Of a stretch of DNA of 64,000 nt, positions 1 through 8,585 are shown piece by piece; the stretch's first letter is position 1, and each line of letters begins with the position of its first letter. This DNA is from Butyricimonas faecalis (lineage in GTDB: Bacteria > Bacteroidota > Bacteroidia > Bacteroidales > Marinifilaceae): positions 186,001-250,000 of the forward strand of contig NZ_CP032819.1 in the NCBI RefSeq assembly GCF_003991565.1, in the 5' to 3' direction. The position numbers were made by a program, and so were the translations under genes. Under the pieces are notes generated by a model. It saw nothing but the letters and a program-made list of their open reading frames with translations, was not told the origin of the DNA and did not search any database.

Positions 1-94
1 AACCTTTCGGTTGGTTGTTTTGAACATCCTGAGCATTAGCTAAGAAAGATAGCCCAAAGATGAGAGCGAACATTAAAGATGTAATTTTTCTCAT
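1..94 (-). CDS. N-terminal fragment of an exported protein, cut by the window edge
   Basis: Reading leftwards from an ATG at 94, the frame is open for 31 codons to the window edge. It begins MRKITSLMFALIFGLSFLAN and continues AQDVQNNQPKG. This is a typical Sec signal peptide: a short basic start, a hydrophobic core, and an Ala-Asn-Ala cleavage region before a polar mature part. There is no lipobox cysteine, so a periplasmic or outer-membrane product is expected. The gene lies downstream of ftsK and the CPBP protease on the same strand. Bacteroidota often place a LolA-like carrier near ftsK, but too little of the protein is visible to claim that. Confidence 0.6.
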   Translation of the reverse strand, partial: MRKITSLMFALIFGLSFLANAQDVQNNQPKG

Positions 95-221
95 TTTTTT
101 GAAACTTCGATTTATAAATTAATGTATTTGTTATCGCATTTTTGCTTTCGGTCAAAGATACTATTTTATTGGCAATGTTATGAAAGAGTCACGAGTATTA
201 AGAAAATTTTAAGAATTTCGT

Positions 222-1157
222 TTACTCGATGACTTCCCATTTTATACTTTCCCGTTCTACTTTTCTCCACAAGTTGATTTTGGAGAAAAATTTGTATTTC
301 CGGTTGCAAATCCAAAGGAAAATGATCCCGCAAACGAGCATTACCACGGTATCCGTGTGGGAAGCGGTGGGGGCCATGTCTTTGAACAGGGCGTGTGTTT
401 GTAAAGCAGAGGCGTCGTGTGTTACCACGAGGGAAGAGATGACATTGTTGGCCAGGTGTAGTCCCAAGGCCAATTCCAGCCCGTCGTCCCAGATGGCTAC
501 CAGTCCGAGGAGTAAACCCATCAAGATGTATTGCGGCATGGCAACCCAAAAGCCGAAGCGATCTACTTCGGGATTGGTGCCGTGGAGTAACCCGAAGGCC
601 AAGCCGGTGAGCAGCAGGGCTACCCATCTGTATTTGAAAAGCAGGATACAGCCCTGCATCAGATAGCCCCGGAAGATGAATTCTTCGAATGCCACTTGGA
701 AGGGGATGAAGATCAAAATGACGATGCACATCATGATGAAGTTGAATGGTTGGAATTGGAATACAAGATGGGAGGTGTCTCCGAATCCGTATTGTGCTCC
801 CAGCAGGACAAGCGTTAAAAGGCCCCATACGGCGGCACCGAAAAATACCCGATTCACGTCAAAGCGATCTCTGCCCGTGAGTATGTCCGTTGTTTTTTTG
901 TGATGAAGAAATTTCACGCATAATAGGAGGGCGACAACACCCCCGGCAAACGTGAATAGCAGGAGGGCCAAGCCTAGGTTGGTGTTCGTGACGGCCAGCA
1001 GATTATTCGTTCCGCCGCTGAGCATTTCGGGATGCATGATGATGCTATAAACGGCTAACGGAATTGACGTTACTTGAACCGCTGCAAACACGATGATGAG
1101 CGTGAGAATGTAAAAATACCATTTGTTGTTGCCTCTGTACGATTTTTCTAAAAACAT
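222..1157 (-). CDS. CPBP family intramembrane glutamic endopeptidase
   Basis: A 311-residue multi-pass membrane protein of the CPBP (CaaX protease and bacteriocin-processing, ABI) family. The motifs are present in order: Glu-Glu at residues 158-159 followed by Arg163 (FEEFIFRGYL), a second block with His192 (FGLLHG), and a third with His234 and Asn237 (GLHLANN). These form the membrane-embedded active site in the family. About eight hydrophobic stretches span the protein. The substrate cannot be read from sequence. The gene follows ftsK on the same strand after about 80 nt, a spacer that holds a heptad repeat. Family assignment is firm; the role is unknown. Confidence 0.88.
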   Translation of the reverse strand: MFLEKSYRGNNKWYFYILTLIIVFAAVQVTSIPLAVYSIIMHPEMLSGGTNNLLAVTNTNLGLALLLFTFAGGVVALLLCVKFLHHKKTTDILTGRDRFDVNRVFFGAAVWGLLTLVLLGAQYGFGDTSHLVFQFQPFNFIMMCIVILIFIPFQVAFEEFIFRGYLMQGCILLFKYRWVALLLTGLAFGLLHGTNPEVDRFGFWVAMPQYILMGLLLGLVAIWDDGLELALGLHLANNVISSLVVTHDASALQTHALFKDMAPTASHTDTVVMLVCGIIFLWICNRKYKFFSKINLWRKVERESIKWEVIE

Positions 1158-1168
1158 AACCTTATTAA

Positions 1169-1208
1169 TTTTAGATTTTAAATTTTAGATTTTAGATTCC
1201 AGCCGCAC
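1169..1208 (-). repeat. Heptad-phased A/T repeat with GC-rich core
   Basis: Between ftsK and the CPBP gene, four exact 7-nt units (TTTTAGA, TTTTAAA, TTTTAGA, TTTTAGA) occupy 1169-1196. They are followed by CCAGCCGCAC at 1199-1208. Read on the minus strand this is a GTGCGGCTGG core followed by heptads, the same order as at 8551-8585. CCAGCC at 1199-1204 can also pair with GGCTGG at 1211-1216. Function unknown. Confidence 0.7.
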
Positions 1209-1236
1209 AGGGCTGGCGTTTTTAAATTTTGCGTTC

Positions 1237-3786
1237 TTAAAATTTTTCATCTACGGTTTTAAGAATGTGTTCCAGGCTATATTCATCGGGAATAAGCACT
1301 TGGCGGGCTTTACTCCCCTCGAACGGTCCCACGATTCCGGCCTTTTCCAGTTGGTCGATGATTCTTCCTGCCCGGTTGTAGCCGATAGAGAAGCGTCGCT
1401 GGATGGAGGAGGTTGAGCCTTGTTGGGTGTTTACAACCAAACGGGCGGCTTCTTCGAATAACGGGTCTTTTACTCCAAGATCCATATCTCCACTCACCCC
1501 GTTTTCCGTGTCGGAAACATATTCGGGAAGGGCGTATGCCTCCGGGTATCCCTGTTGGTCGGCGATGAATTTCGTGATGGCATCTACTTCCGGCGTATCG
1601 ACGAAGGCACATTGTACGCGCACCATTTCGCTATCCTTGGAGATCAACATGTCCCCGCGGCCGATCAGTTGATTGGCTCCCGGTGAGTCCAGAATGGTAC
1701 GGGAGTCAATCATGGAGGCCACCTTGAAGGCGATTCGTGCCGGGAAGTTGGCTTTGATGACTCCGGTAATGATGTTCGTGGAAGGTCGTTGCGTGGCAAT
1801 GATCATGTGAATTCCCACGGCACGGGCCAATTGGGCGATACGGGCAATCGGTTGTTCCACCTCTTTGCCAGCGGTCATGATCAGGTCGGCGAACTCGTCT
1901 ACCACTACTACAATATAAGGTAGGTAACGATGGCCGTTGTTCGGGTTCAGTTGCCGTTTCACGAATTTTTCGTTGTATTCTTTGATGTTTCTCACGTGAG
2001 CTTGTTTCAACAGATCGTAGCGGCTATCCATCTCGATACAGAGGGAGTTGAGCGTGGCGACGACCTTGTCGTTATCGGTAATGATGGCTTCCTCGGCATC
2101 CGGTAGTTTCGCCAAGAAGTGTTTTTCAATGACGGAATAGATGCTTAACTCTACCTTTTTGGGGTCCACCATCACGAATTTTAGTTGTGACGGGTGCTTT
2201 TTGTATAGGAGCGAGGTGATAATGGCATTCAATCCGACGGATTTACCTTGTCCCGTGGCTCCGGCAACCAGCAAGTGGGGCATTTTGGCCAAGTCGAACG
2301 TGTAAGGTTCGTTCGAGATGGTTCGTCCCAATGCTACCGGAAGGGCATATTTGGATTCTTGGAATTTCTTGGACGCGATGATGCCCCGCATGGAAACGAC
2401 TTCCGGATTCTGGTTCGGCACTTCGATGCCGATGGTCCCAGCTCCGGGTATCGGGGCGATGATACGTATCCCCAAGGCAGACAGGCTTAACGCGATGTCG
2501 TCTTCGAGGTTTTTGATTTTCGAGATTTTTATACCGGGGGCGGGGACGATCTCGTACAGCGTGACTGTCGGTCCGATGGTCGCTTTGATTTTGGTGATCT
2601 CGATTTTGTAATGGCGTAATGTCTCGATAATCGTGTTTTTATTCTCTTCGAGCTCTTCTGCGGTTACTTTTTGCGAACCGGAAGAGTGTTCTTCGAGTAA
2701 TTCCAGCGGGGGGTATTGATAATTCGATAAATCGAGTGTCGGGTCATAGTCGGTGTCCGGCAGCAAGTTTTTGGTTAGTTGCTCTTCCAGTTTGTCGGCC
2801 ATGACGGTCAATTCGATATCGTTATTGGCGTGCGGGGTGTCATCTCCTCCGTGCTCTTCTTGATTTTCATGGTTTTTGTCCGCGTGTAAATCGAAATGAT
2901 GTTCCGTCGTGAAGTCTTCTTCCGTATCGTGTGATTCCGATGTTTCTATTTTATCCGGATCGGTAATATCGAACTCGTGATAGGAGAAAAGTTCATTTTC
3001 AACGGGTGGAACCGTTTCTAGGTTTAACCCGTCTTTTTCTTTGATGTCAACGTCTATTTCTTTTTCTTGCAGGTTCTCCGTTTTTTCGGTTTTTACCGTT
3101 TCTTCCCGTTTCCGGACAAGAGCGGCTTCACGAGCTAAGGTTCTCTCTTCTTTGAGTTGGGCTCGGCGGGCGAGATAATTTTTGAGCATGGCCACGCATT
3201 TGTTGAAGGCGTTTTCAAAGCCAAAGAAAAGAATGGCGGCAAATGAAACGATCAATAGGAAGAATGAACCGATTTCTCCGATAAAGGAGTTTAGCCAAAA
3301 ACATACGAAGTAGCCGTGAGCCCCACCCGGGAATACATATCCCGTGGGTAGGAAGGTGAAAATATATCCGAACAGCAAGGAGAGCCAGATGATCAGGACA
3401 AAGCTGATGATGATTTTTTTCCCGAATTTTTTTATGTTGCGTCCGGCAATACGTAGTCCGATGATAAATAACAGGTAGCAAAATATGAATGACGATACTC
3501 CAAACCATCGGTTTATGAGCAAATCGGAAAGAAATGCTCCCAGTTTTCGTCCCGGGTTCTTGACAACGATATCCGGGTTGGTCATTAATTCCCGGGTTGT
3601 TTTGTCAACCAGGCTTTGGTCCATGCCGCCGGTAAAAAAGAACCCGATCAGTGATACCAACAGGTAAATGGAAAATAGCATAAAAATCAACCCTACAACG
3701 ACACGTGTCCGGGGATCTTTCAGAAAATGAAAGGAGTAGGAGGTACGTGTTTTACCACTCTTTTTATTGTTTATACGTGTTATCAT
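1237..3786 (-). CDS. ftsK: DNA translocase FtsK
   Basis: An 849-residue FtsK/SpoIIIE translocase, which pumps chromosomal DNA through the closing septum and supports dimer resolution. The N-terminal 200 residues hold about four membrane helices. They are followed by an acidic, low-complexity linker (about 205-370, rich in Glu, Asp and His). The motor follows, with Walker A GATGQGKS near residue 510 and Walker B VVVVDEFADL near 625. The C-terminal 65 residues form the winged-helix gamma domain (SIQRRFSIGYNRAGRIIDQL) that reads orienting sequences. The start ATG at 3786 gives a short basic leader before the first helix. Length and domain order are normal for Bacteroidota. Confidence 0.96.
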   Translation of the reverse strand: MITRINNKKSGKTRTSYSFHFLKDPRTRVVVGLIFMLFSIYLLVSLIGFFFTGGMDQSLVDKTTRELMTNPDIVVKNPGRKLGAFLSDLLINRWFGVSSFIFCYLLFIIGLRIAGRNIKKFGKKIIISFVLIIWLSLLFGYIFTFLPTGYVFPGGAHGYFVCFWLNSFIGEIGSFFLLIVSFAAILFFGFENAFNKCVAMLKNYLARRAQLKEERTLAREAALVRKREETVKTEKTENLQEKEIDVDIKEKDGLNLETVPPVENELFSYHEFDITDPDKIETSESHDTEEDFTTEHHFDLHADKNHENQEEHGGDDTPHANNDIELTVMADKLEEQLTKNLLPDTDYDPTLDLSNYQYPPLELLEEHSSGSQKVTAEELEENKNTIIETLRHYKIEITKIKATIGPTVTLYEIVPAPGIKISKIKNLEDDIALSLSALGIRIIAPIPGAGTIGIEVPNQNPEVVSMRGIIASKKFQESKYALPVALGRTISNEPYTFDLAKMPHLLVAGATGQGKSVGLNAIITSLLYKKHPSQLKFVMVDPKKVELSIYSVIEKHFLAKLPDAEEAIITDNDKVVATLNSLCIEMDSRYDLLKQAHVRNIKEYNEKFVKRQLNPNNGHRYLPYIVVVVDEFADLIMTAGKEVEQPIARIAQLARAVGIHMIIATQRPSTNIITGVIKANFPARIAFKVASMIDSRTILDSPGANQLIGRGDMLISKDSEMVRVQCAFVDTPEVDAITKFIADQQGYPEAYALPEYVSDTENGVSGDMDLGVKDPLFEEAARLVVNTQQGSTSSIQRRFSIGYNRAGRIIDQLEKAGIVGPFEGSKARQVLIPDEYSLEHILKTVDEKF

Positions 3787-3833
3787 GTAAATTGAAATTA
3801 TCGAAATCGCAGGTACAAATATACGAAATGTAA

Positions 3834-3854
3834 AATTTAGAATTTAGAATTTAG
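3834..3854. repeat. Three-unit heptad repeat (AATTTAG)
   Basis: AATTTAG is repeated three times without variation in the divergent spacer between ftsK and the HtrA gene. A perfect 10-bp palindrome, CGTGATCACG, lies just beyond it. This is one member of the 7-nt phased class seen in many spacers of the window. Confidence 0.7.
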
Positions 3855-4051
3855 AATGAAAAGATTCCGTGATCACGATAAAGGGGAGTTAAAAAGATGG
3901 GTAACAGCTTGTCGCTAGCCCAAGGAGAAACATAGTTAAGGTATATTAATTAAGAATTTCTTAATAATCAGTTGGCAAGGATATTGCTACTATTGTAGTA
4001 CACAAACAAAATGTGGATAGTTTACGTTTAATCTATAAAGGTGATAAAGAT

Positions 4052-5527
4052 ATGGCAATGAGAAAATCATTTTTGAATTTAGGGCTTGGGGTTGTTGGCG
4101 GTTGCCTTGCTTTCGTGGCAATAGATGCCATGCGAGGAGAAAGTGCCGCTCCGGTTTCACAATTGGAAATAGCATCTCCAGCGGCAGTTCGTCCGGTTTT
4201 ACGTGCGACTAACACGGCTCTTCCTGTTGGGGGAGCGGGTAGCGTGGATTTGAGGGAAGCTGCCAAAAAGACAGTTCCGGCTGTCGTTCATGTCAAAACG
4301 GTACAAATGGGACGGGAATATATAGGTAACCCGCTATTGGAATTTTTCTACGGTTACGCCCCGCGTACGCGGGAGACTCCACAACGGATGGGTATAGGAT
4401 CGGGTGTCATTGTCTCCGAGGACGGGTATATTATCACGAATAATCACGTGATCGACAAGAGCGACAAGATTACCGTGACTTTGGATAACAAGACGGAATA
4501 TGAGGCCAAGGTGATCGGGACGGATCCCAACACGGATATTGCTTTATTAAAAGTGGAAGCAAGCGGACTTCCTTACCTGGAGTACGCGAATTCGGACGAC
4601 GTGGAGTTGGGAGAGTGGGTTTTGGCCGTGGGTAACCCGTATAATTTAACCTCGACGGTTACGGCGGGAATTATTAGTGCCAAAGCGAGAGAGTTGGGAA
4701 TTAACCGGAGCCAGATGAGTCTGGAATCATTCCTGCAGACAGATGCTGCCGTGAACCCCGGTAACAGTGGGGGAGCGTTGGTGAATGCCAAGGGAGAGTT
4801 GATTGGAATAAATACGGCAATCGAATCTCCGACGGGTTCTTATTCGGGGTATTCGTTTGCAGTACCTTCTAATATTGCCCGGAAGGTGGTTGGGGACTTG
4901 AAGGAGTTCGGTACGGTGCAGAGAGCCATGATGGGAATATCCATGTGGAGGGAAGAGTTGACTCCGGCCGTGGCGAAAGAACTGGGAACGGATGAAGTGA
5001 GCGGAATATATGTCTATGACGTGGTACCTAACGGGGCGGCAGCCAAAGCGGGGATAAAGAAAGGAGATGTGATCAAACGTATTAATGGTATAGAGGTAAA
5101 GACAAGGCCGGAGTTTCAAGGGCAGTTGGCTAAATATCATCCGGGAACCACGATTTCCGTGACCGTGAGCCGCGGTGGAAAATTGAAGGATTTTGACGTG
5201 GTGCTTCAAAACACGTATGGTGATGTGGCTTTAGTGGATAAAAACTATACCGGAATACTGGGAGCCACGGTGGAACCGTTGAGTCGGGAGGATCGTTACC
5301 GCTATCGTTTGAACGGGGGCGTGAAAATTGTAGATATAAAGAATGGCCCGTTTAAAGCGATTGGTTTGGGAGAAGGATATATTATTGTGAAAATTAATAA
5401 CACGGTAATTTATGATAAGGACGATTTGGTTCGGGCATTGAAAGCAGCAGAAAATGAGGGCGTTCTTGTGACGACTGTTTCGCCGCGCGGACGTGTCGAA
5501 TACTATGCTTTATCTTTGCAAAATTAA
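4052..5527 (+). CDS. DegP/HtrA-type periplasmic serine endoprotease (Do family)
   Basis: Envelope-stress protease and chaperone of the trypsin fold. Numbered from the ATG at 4052 (491 residues), the catalytic triad is His132 (TNNHV), Asp162 (NTDIALLKV) and Ser239 (GNSGGAL). Two PDZ domains follow (about 300-390 and 405-490). The second is divergent. The N-terminus MAMRKSFLNLGLGVVGGC is a signal anchor or signal peptide. A longer frame opens at 4013, but its extra 13 residues are polar and would precede the signal, and a purine-rich AAAGGTGAT sits just before 4052, so 4052 is preferred. The gene is followed 98 nt later by the primary sigma factor with its own promoter. Confidence 0.93.
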   Translation: MAMRKSFLNLGLGVVGGCLAFVAIDAMRGESAAPVSQLEIASPAAVRPVLRATNTALPVGGAGSVDLREAAKKTVPAVVHVKTVQMGREYIGNPLLEFFYGYAPRTRETPQRMGIGSGVIVSEDGYIITNNHVIDKSDKITVTLDNKTEYEAKVIGTDPNTDIALLKVEASGLPYLEYANSDDVELGEWVLAVGNPYNLTSTVTAGIISAKARELGINRSQMSLESFLQTDAAVNPGNSGGALVNAKGELIGINTAIESPTGSYSGYSFAVPSNIARKVVGDLKEFGTVQRAMMGISMWREELTPAVAKELGTDEVSGIYVYDVVPNGAAAKAGIKKGDVIKRINGIEVKTRPEFQGQLAKYHPGTTISVTVSRGGKLKDFDVVLQNTYGDVALVDKNYTGILGATVEPLSREDRYRYRLNGGVKIVDIKNGPFKAIGLGEGYIIVKINNTVIYDKDDLVRALKAAENEGVLVTTVSPRGRVEYYALSLQN

Positions 5528-5563
5528 AAAACGTTAATATTGAAAAGGTGTCGATTTTAACAT

Positions 5564-5594
5564 ATTGGTTTATGGATAAATTGTTCTACCTTTG
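5564..5594 (+). promoter_or_regulatory. Bacteroidota-type promoter of the primary sigma factor gene
   Basis: The -7 box TACCTTTG (5587-5594) matches TAnnTTTG. It is preceded after 19 nt by ATTG (5564-5567), one mismatch from the -33 TTTG box. It lies about 30 nt upstream of the rpoD start. Confidence 0.65.
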
Positions 5595-5625
5595 CGACAT
5601 ATTTGGGGGAGAATATTAGAAGACT

Positions 5626-6486
5626 ATGAGACAGCTAAAGATAACAAAATCTATAACAAACAGAGAGAGTGCTTCTCTTGACAAATATTTGCAAGAGATT
5701 GGTAAGGAGGATTTGATTACGGTTGAAGAGGAAGTTGAGCTTGCCCAACGAATCCGGAAAGGGGATCAGCGGGCTTTGGAGAAACTGACTCGGGCAAACC
5801 TTCGTTTCGTGGTATCTGTTGCAAAACAATACCAGAATCAGGGTTTGAGTCTTCCGGACCTTATCAACGAGGGGAATTTGGGTTTGATTAAGGCAGCAGA
5901 GAAGTTTGACGAAACGAGGGGTTTCAAGTTCATTTCATACGCTGTATGGTGGATTCGTCAGTCTATCCTGCAAGCATTGGCCGAGCAGTCGCGTATTGTA
6001 CGTTTGCCATTGAATCAAGTTGGATCTTTGAATAAAATCAATAAAGCATTTTCTCGTTTCGAACAGGAGCATGAGCGTCGTCCGTCTCCGGAAGAGCTGG
6101 CAGAGACGTTGGATTTACCGGCAGAAAAGGTTGCCGATACGTTGAGGGTGTCCGGCCGTCATATTTCTGTGGATGCACCTTTCGTTGAGGGTGAGGATAA
6201 CAGTTTGCTTGACGTGTTGGTAAACGATGATTCTCCTGTTGCGGACAAGACGTTGATTAACGAGTCTTTGTCGACGGAAGTGGAGAGGGCATTGGCCACG
6301 TTGACCGAAAGAGAGCGTGATATTATTCGTCTGTTCTTCGGGATTAATTGCCAAGAGATGACATTGGAAGAAATCGGTGAGAAGTTTGGGTTAACCCGCG
6401 AACGTGTTCGACAGATCAAGGAAAAGGCTATTCGCCGTCTGCGACACTCTTCCAGAAGTAAGCTATTAAAAACTTATCTAGGATAA
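5626..6486 (+). CDS. rpoD: Primary RNA polymerase sigma factor (RpoD/SigA)
   Basis: The 286-residue housekeeping sigma factor that directs RNA polymerase to TTTG/TAnnTTTG promoters. Region 1.2 ([20 protein letters not shown]), region 2 with the core-binding helix ([36 protein letters not shown]) and the -7 recognition and melting segment ([15 protein letters not shown]), region 3, and the region 4 helix-turn-helix ([20 protein letters not shown]) are all present. The large region 1.1 and non-conserved region of proteobacterial RpoD are absent, as is usual for Bacteroidota. It is transcribed alone: a promoter lies in front and a strong hairpin terminator directly behind. Confidence 0.97.
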   Translation: MRQLKITKSITNRESASLDKYLQEIGKEDLITVEEEVELAQRIRKGDQRALEKLTRANLRFVVSVAKQYQNQGLSLPDLINEGNLGLIKAAEKFDETRGFKFISYAVWWIRQSILQALAEQSRIVRLPLNQVGSLNKINKAFSRFEQEHERRPSPEELAETLDLPAEKVADTLRVSGRHISVDAPFVEGEDNSLLDVLVNDDSPVADKTLINESLSTEVERALATLTERERDIIRLFFGINCQEMTLEEIGEKFGLTRERVRQIKEKAIRRLRHSSRSKLLKTYLG

Positions 6487-6488
6487 AT

Positions 6489-6514
6489 GAAAAAGCGCCG
6501 GTCGGCGCTTTTTT
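6489..6514 (+). terminator. Rho-independent terminator of rpoD
   Basis: AAGCGCCG is followed almost at once by CGGCGCTT and a run of T residues, starting three bases after the rpoD stop codon. Confidence 0.88.
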
Positions 6515-6539
6515 GTTTGTAGGTTATTATTACTTCACC

Positions 6540-6851
6540 TTATTTGGTATTGATTTTCTTTGCTGCTACGATTTCTATTTTATCATTAACTTTTTTAAGA
6601 CCAACTTTGATCGGTTTTGAATTTTCGAGGCTATAATTCAAGACAGATAAAGTTTTTTTATATCCTTTTGCATCCATGTCTAGCCAAAATACAGATGATA
6701 AATATAGTAAAGAAACACCTTTATATCCATCTCTTTCATCCATAAAGTGAGATACAGATGTTTCTTCCCATCTTAAATTCTCGACTATTCTTTTTGAATT
6801 GCTACAAGCTATCGTTGCACATGTAAATAATAAGAAGACAAAGAATTTCAT
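6540..6851 (-). CDS. Small hypothetical lipoprotein
   Basis: A 103-residue protein with a lipoprotein signal. The hydrophobic leader MKFFVFLLFTCATIAC ends at Cys16, followed by Ser-Asn-Ser. The mature part is about 85 residues, charged and without a family I recognise. A TAACTTTG box on the minus strand (6908-6901) about 50 nt upstream could be its -7 element, but no clear -33 box accompanies it. It is convergent with rpoD, across the rpoD terminator. It is most likely a real exported lipoprotein of unknown role. Confidence 0.65.
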   Translation of the reverse strand: MKFFVFLLFTCATIACSNSKRIVENLRWEETSVSHFMDERDGYKGVSLLYLSSVFWLDMDAKGYKKTLSVLNYSLENSKPIKVGLKKVNDKIEIVAAKKINTK

Positions 6852-7077
6852 GATAATAATATTAACGTGTGTTTGATTGAATCGCTATGCTCATTGAAAA
6901 CAAAGTTATGGAAATTTTTGTAATGGCAGACGAGTTTTGTAAAGTTTTAATACCCTGCTCTGTCGTAGATTAATTGTGTGTAAGGATTGGATAACGATTT
7001 CTTTGCTCTTGCAGCTTGATAGGATGAGGTGCATGATGCGAGATGGATTTGCGGGAACTGATATCCGCAATTGGGAA

Positions 7078-7108
7078 TTTGAATCCTGCCATATTTTTCG
7101 TAATTTTG
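7078..7108 (+). promoter_or_regulatory. Promoter of the DJ-1 family gene
   Basis: TTTG (7078-7081), 19 nt, then TAATTTTG (7101-7108): a full match to the Bacteroidota -33/-7 pattern, 25 nt before the start codon at 7134. Confidence 0.72.
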
Positions 7109-7133
7109 AAGAATCATTTTAATTATAAGAATT

Positions 7134-7685
7134 ATGAAGAAGTCATTTTTATTTTTAGCAGATGGTTTTGAAGAGGTTGAAGCTCTCGGAACAGTGGATG
7201 TTTTGCGTCGGGGAACGATTGAGGTGAAAACGGTTTCTATTTCCGATAAAAAAGAGGTTACGGGTGCACATGGAATCTCTGTGGTGGCTGACCTTTTGTT
7301 GAATGACGTGAAAGAAGAGGAGGCAGAGTTCTTGATTTGTCCGGGAGGAATGCCGGGGGCCAAGAATTTGGGAGATTGCTCGGCATTGGTGCAATTAATT
7401 CAAGAGTACTATGACAAAGGTGGTTACGTGGCAGCTATTTGTGCGGCACCGGCTTTGGTGTTGAGTAAAATAAAAATGAATAAAAGGCATACAATGACCT
7501 GCTATCCGGGATTTGAAGGATATTTACCGGATGCCGATATGCAACCTCATGGCGTGGTGGTTGATGGTAACGTGATCACGGGTAGAGGTCCGGCATACGC
7601 TTTTAAATTCGGGTTGGCTATTCTGGAACAAATAACATCCAAGCAAGTGGCTGAAGAGGTGGCGGCCGGAATGTTACTGGATTAA
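7134..7685 (+). CDS. DJ-1/PfpI family protein (YajL/ThiJ-like)
   Basis: A 183-residue protein of the DJ-1 superfamily, close to YajL/ThiJ. The nucleophile-elbow cysteine is Cys103 in YVAAICAAPALVL. The acidic partner of DJ-1 is represented by the Glu near position 15 (DGFEEVEA), and the CPGGMPGAKNL loop is typical. Members have been reported as oxidative-stress or glycation-protective proteins. The precise activity cannot be deduced here. It is monocistronic on the plus strand, convergent with the TIGR02757 gene. Confidence 0.9.
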   Translation: MKKSFLFLADGFEEVEALGTVDVLRRGTIEVKTVSISDKKEVTGAHGISVVADLLLNDVKEEEAEFLICPGGMPGAKNLGDCSALVQLIQEYYDKGGYVAAICAAPALVLSKIKMNKRHTMTCYPGFEGYLPDADMQPHGVVVDGNVITGRGPAYAFKFGLAILEQITSKQVAEEVAAGMLLD

Positions 7686-7712
7686 CATGAGAAGTTGTAT
7701 ATCCCTCTGAAT

Positions 7713-8495
7713 CTAAAGATTAGAACGGTTATATTTCTCGAAAGCCCCCAACCCGAAAAGTGAAAAATCATAGCGAATCGGATCGATAGGGTCCATTTCC
7801 CGGAGACGTGCAGTAAGTTCTTCCACGGCTTTCCGGTCATTCTGGTTACGGGTAAGCAGGCCTAGTTGACGACTCACGTTACCCGTGTGTAGGTCTAGTG
7901 GAATCAATAGGGCAGAGGTTGGAATATCTTTCCACAGGCCGAAATCCACCTCTCCGTCGTGTCTCACCATCCAGCGCAAAAACATATTTACCCTCTTCGC
8001 TGCTGACCCCTTCTCCACGTTAGCAATATGTCGCAGTACTCTTGCTTCGGCAGGTAAAGAGGTGAAAACAGAATACCACTCTTTTAGTACTTCGAACATA
8101 TCTTGATGTTTTTGGTAAGCCCGTGTGAAAACGGTTTCCAAGCCTCCGTGATGGCGATAAATATTCGCTAGGGATCTCAAAAAGTAAACACAATCGTAGC
8201 TATTAAATGTGCGGTGTTTGAAATTACAGAAACGTTCGTAGTCTTGATCTTCCGCCTGCATCACGAAATCATGGGGTGCATAATCCATTAATTGCATCAA
8301 CTCCTTGCATTTCTTGATAATCGTGGGGCGTTGTCCCCATGCTAATGATGCTGCCAGGAATCCGGCAATTTCGATGTCCTCTTTTTCCTCGAAACACTTT
8401 GGTATCTGGATCGGATCGGTTTCTATAAAGAATTCCGATTTATTGTATTCTAAATACTTCTCGTCAAGTAATTGTTTTAAGTCTTTGGAAAACAT
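7713..8495 (-). CDS. TIGR02757 family protein (DUF2400)
   Basis: A 260-residue member of the TIGR02757/DUF2400 family, found mainly in Bacteroidota and epsilonproteobacteria. Recognisable segments are the N-terminal LLDEKYLEYN, the EIAGFLAASLAWGQR block and the C-terminal MDPIDPIRYDFSLFGLG. The distribution of helices and a distant similarity of the family to HhH-GPD DNA glycosylases are known, but no activity has been shown to my knowledge. It lies downstream of mnmD on the same strand, separated by a heptad repeat region. Confidence 0.88.
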   Translation of the reverse strand: MFSKDLKQLLDEKYLEYNKSEFFIETDPIQIPKCFEEKEDIEIAGFLAASLAWGQRPTIIKKCKELMQLMDYAPHDFVMQAEDQDYERFCNFKHRTFNSYDCVYFLRSLANIYRHHGGLETVFTRAYQKHQDMFEVLKEWYSVFTSLPAEARVLRHIANVEKGSAAKRVNMFLRWMVRHDGEVDFGLWKDIPTSALLIPLDLHTGNVSRQLGLLTRNQNDRKAVEELTARLREMDPIDPIRYDFSLFGLGAFEKYNRSNL

Positions 8496-8501
8496 TCGAA
8501 T

Positions 8502-8585
8502 AATTTACAATTTATGAATTCCGATTTACGATTGAAAAAGCGTTTGTTCCGTGCGGCTGGGATTTGAAATTTAAAATCTAAAATT
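8502..8585. repeat. Heptad-phased repeat pair with GTGCGGCTGG core
   Basis: Five 7-nt units (AATTTAC, AATTTAT, GAATTCC, GATTTAC, GATTGAA) lie at 8502-8536. A short spacer follows, then GTGCGGCTGG at 8551-8560. A second array (GATTTGA, AATTTAA, AATCTAA, AATTG) runs to 8585 and overlaps the last codons of mnmD. The core and the heptads after it recur at 1169-1208 on the minus strand. Confidence 0.7.

Noticed and set aside
6947..7363. 138-residue open frame antisense to the DJ-1 gene and its upstream region
   Set aside because: Most of it mirrors the DJ-1 coding sequence. The part in the spacer (IPNCGYQFPQ) gives no family match, and a well-formed promoter for the DJ-1 gene lies there.
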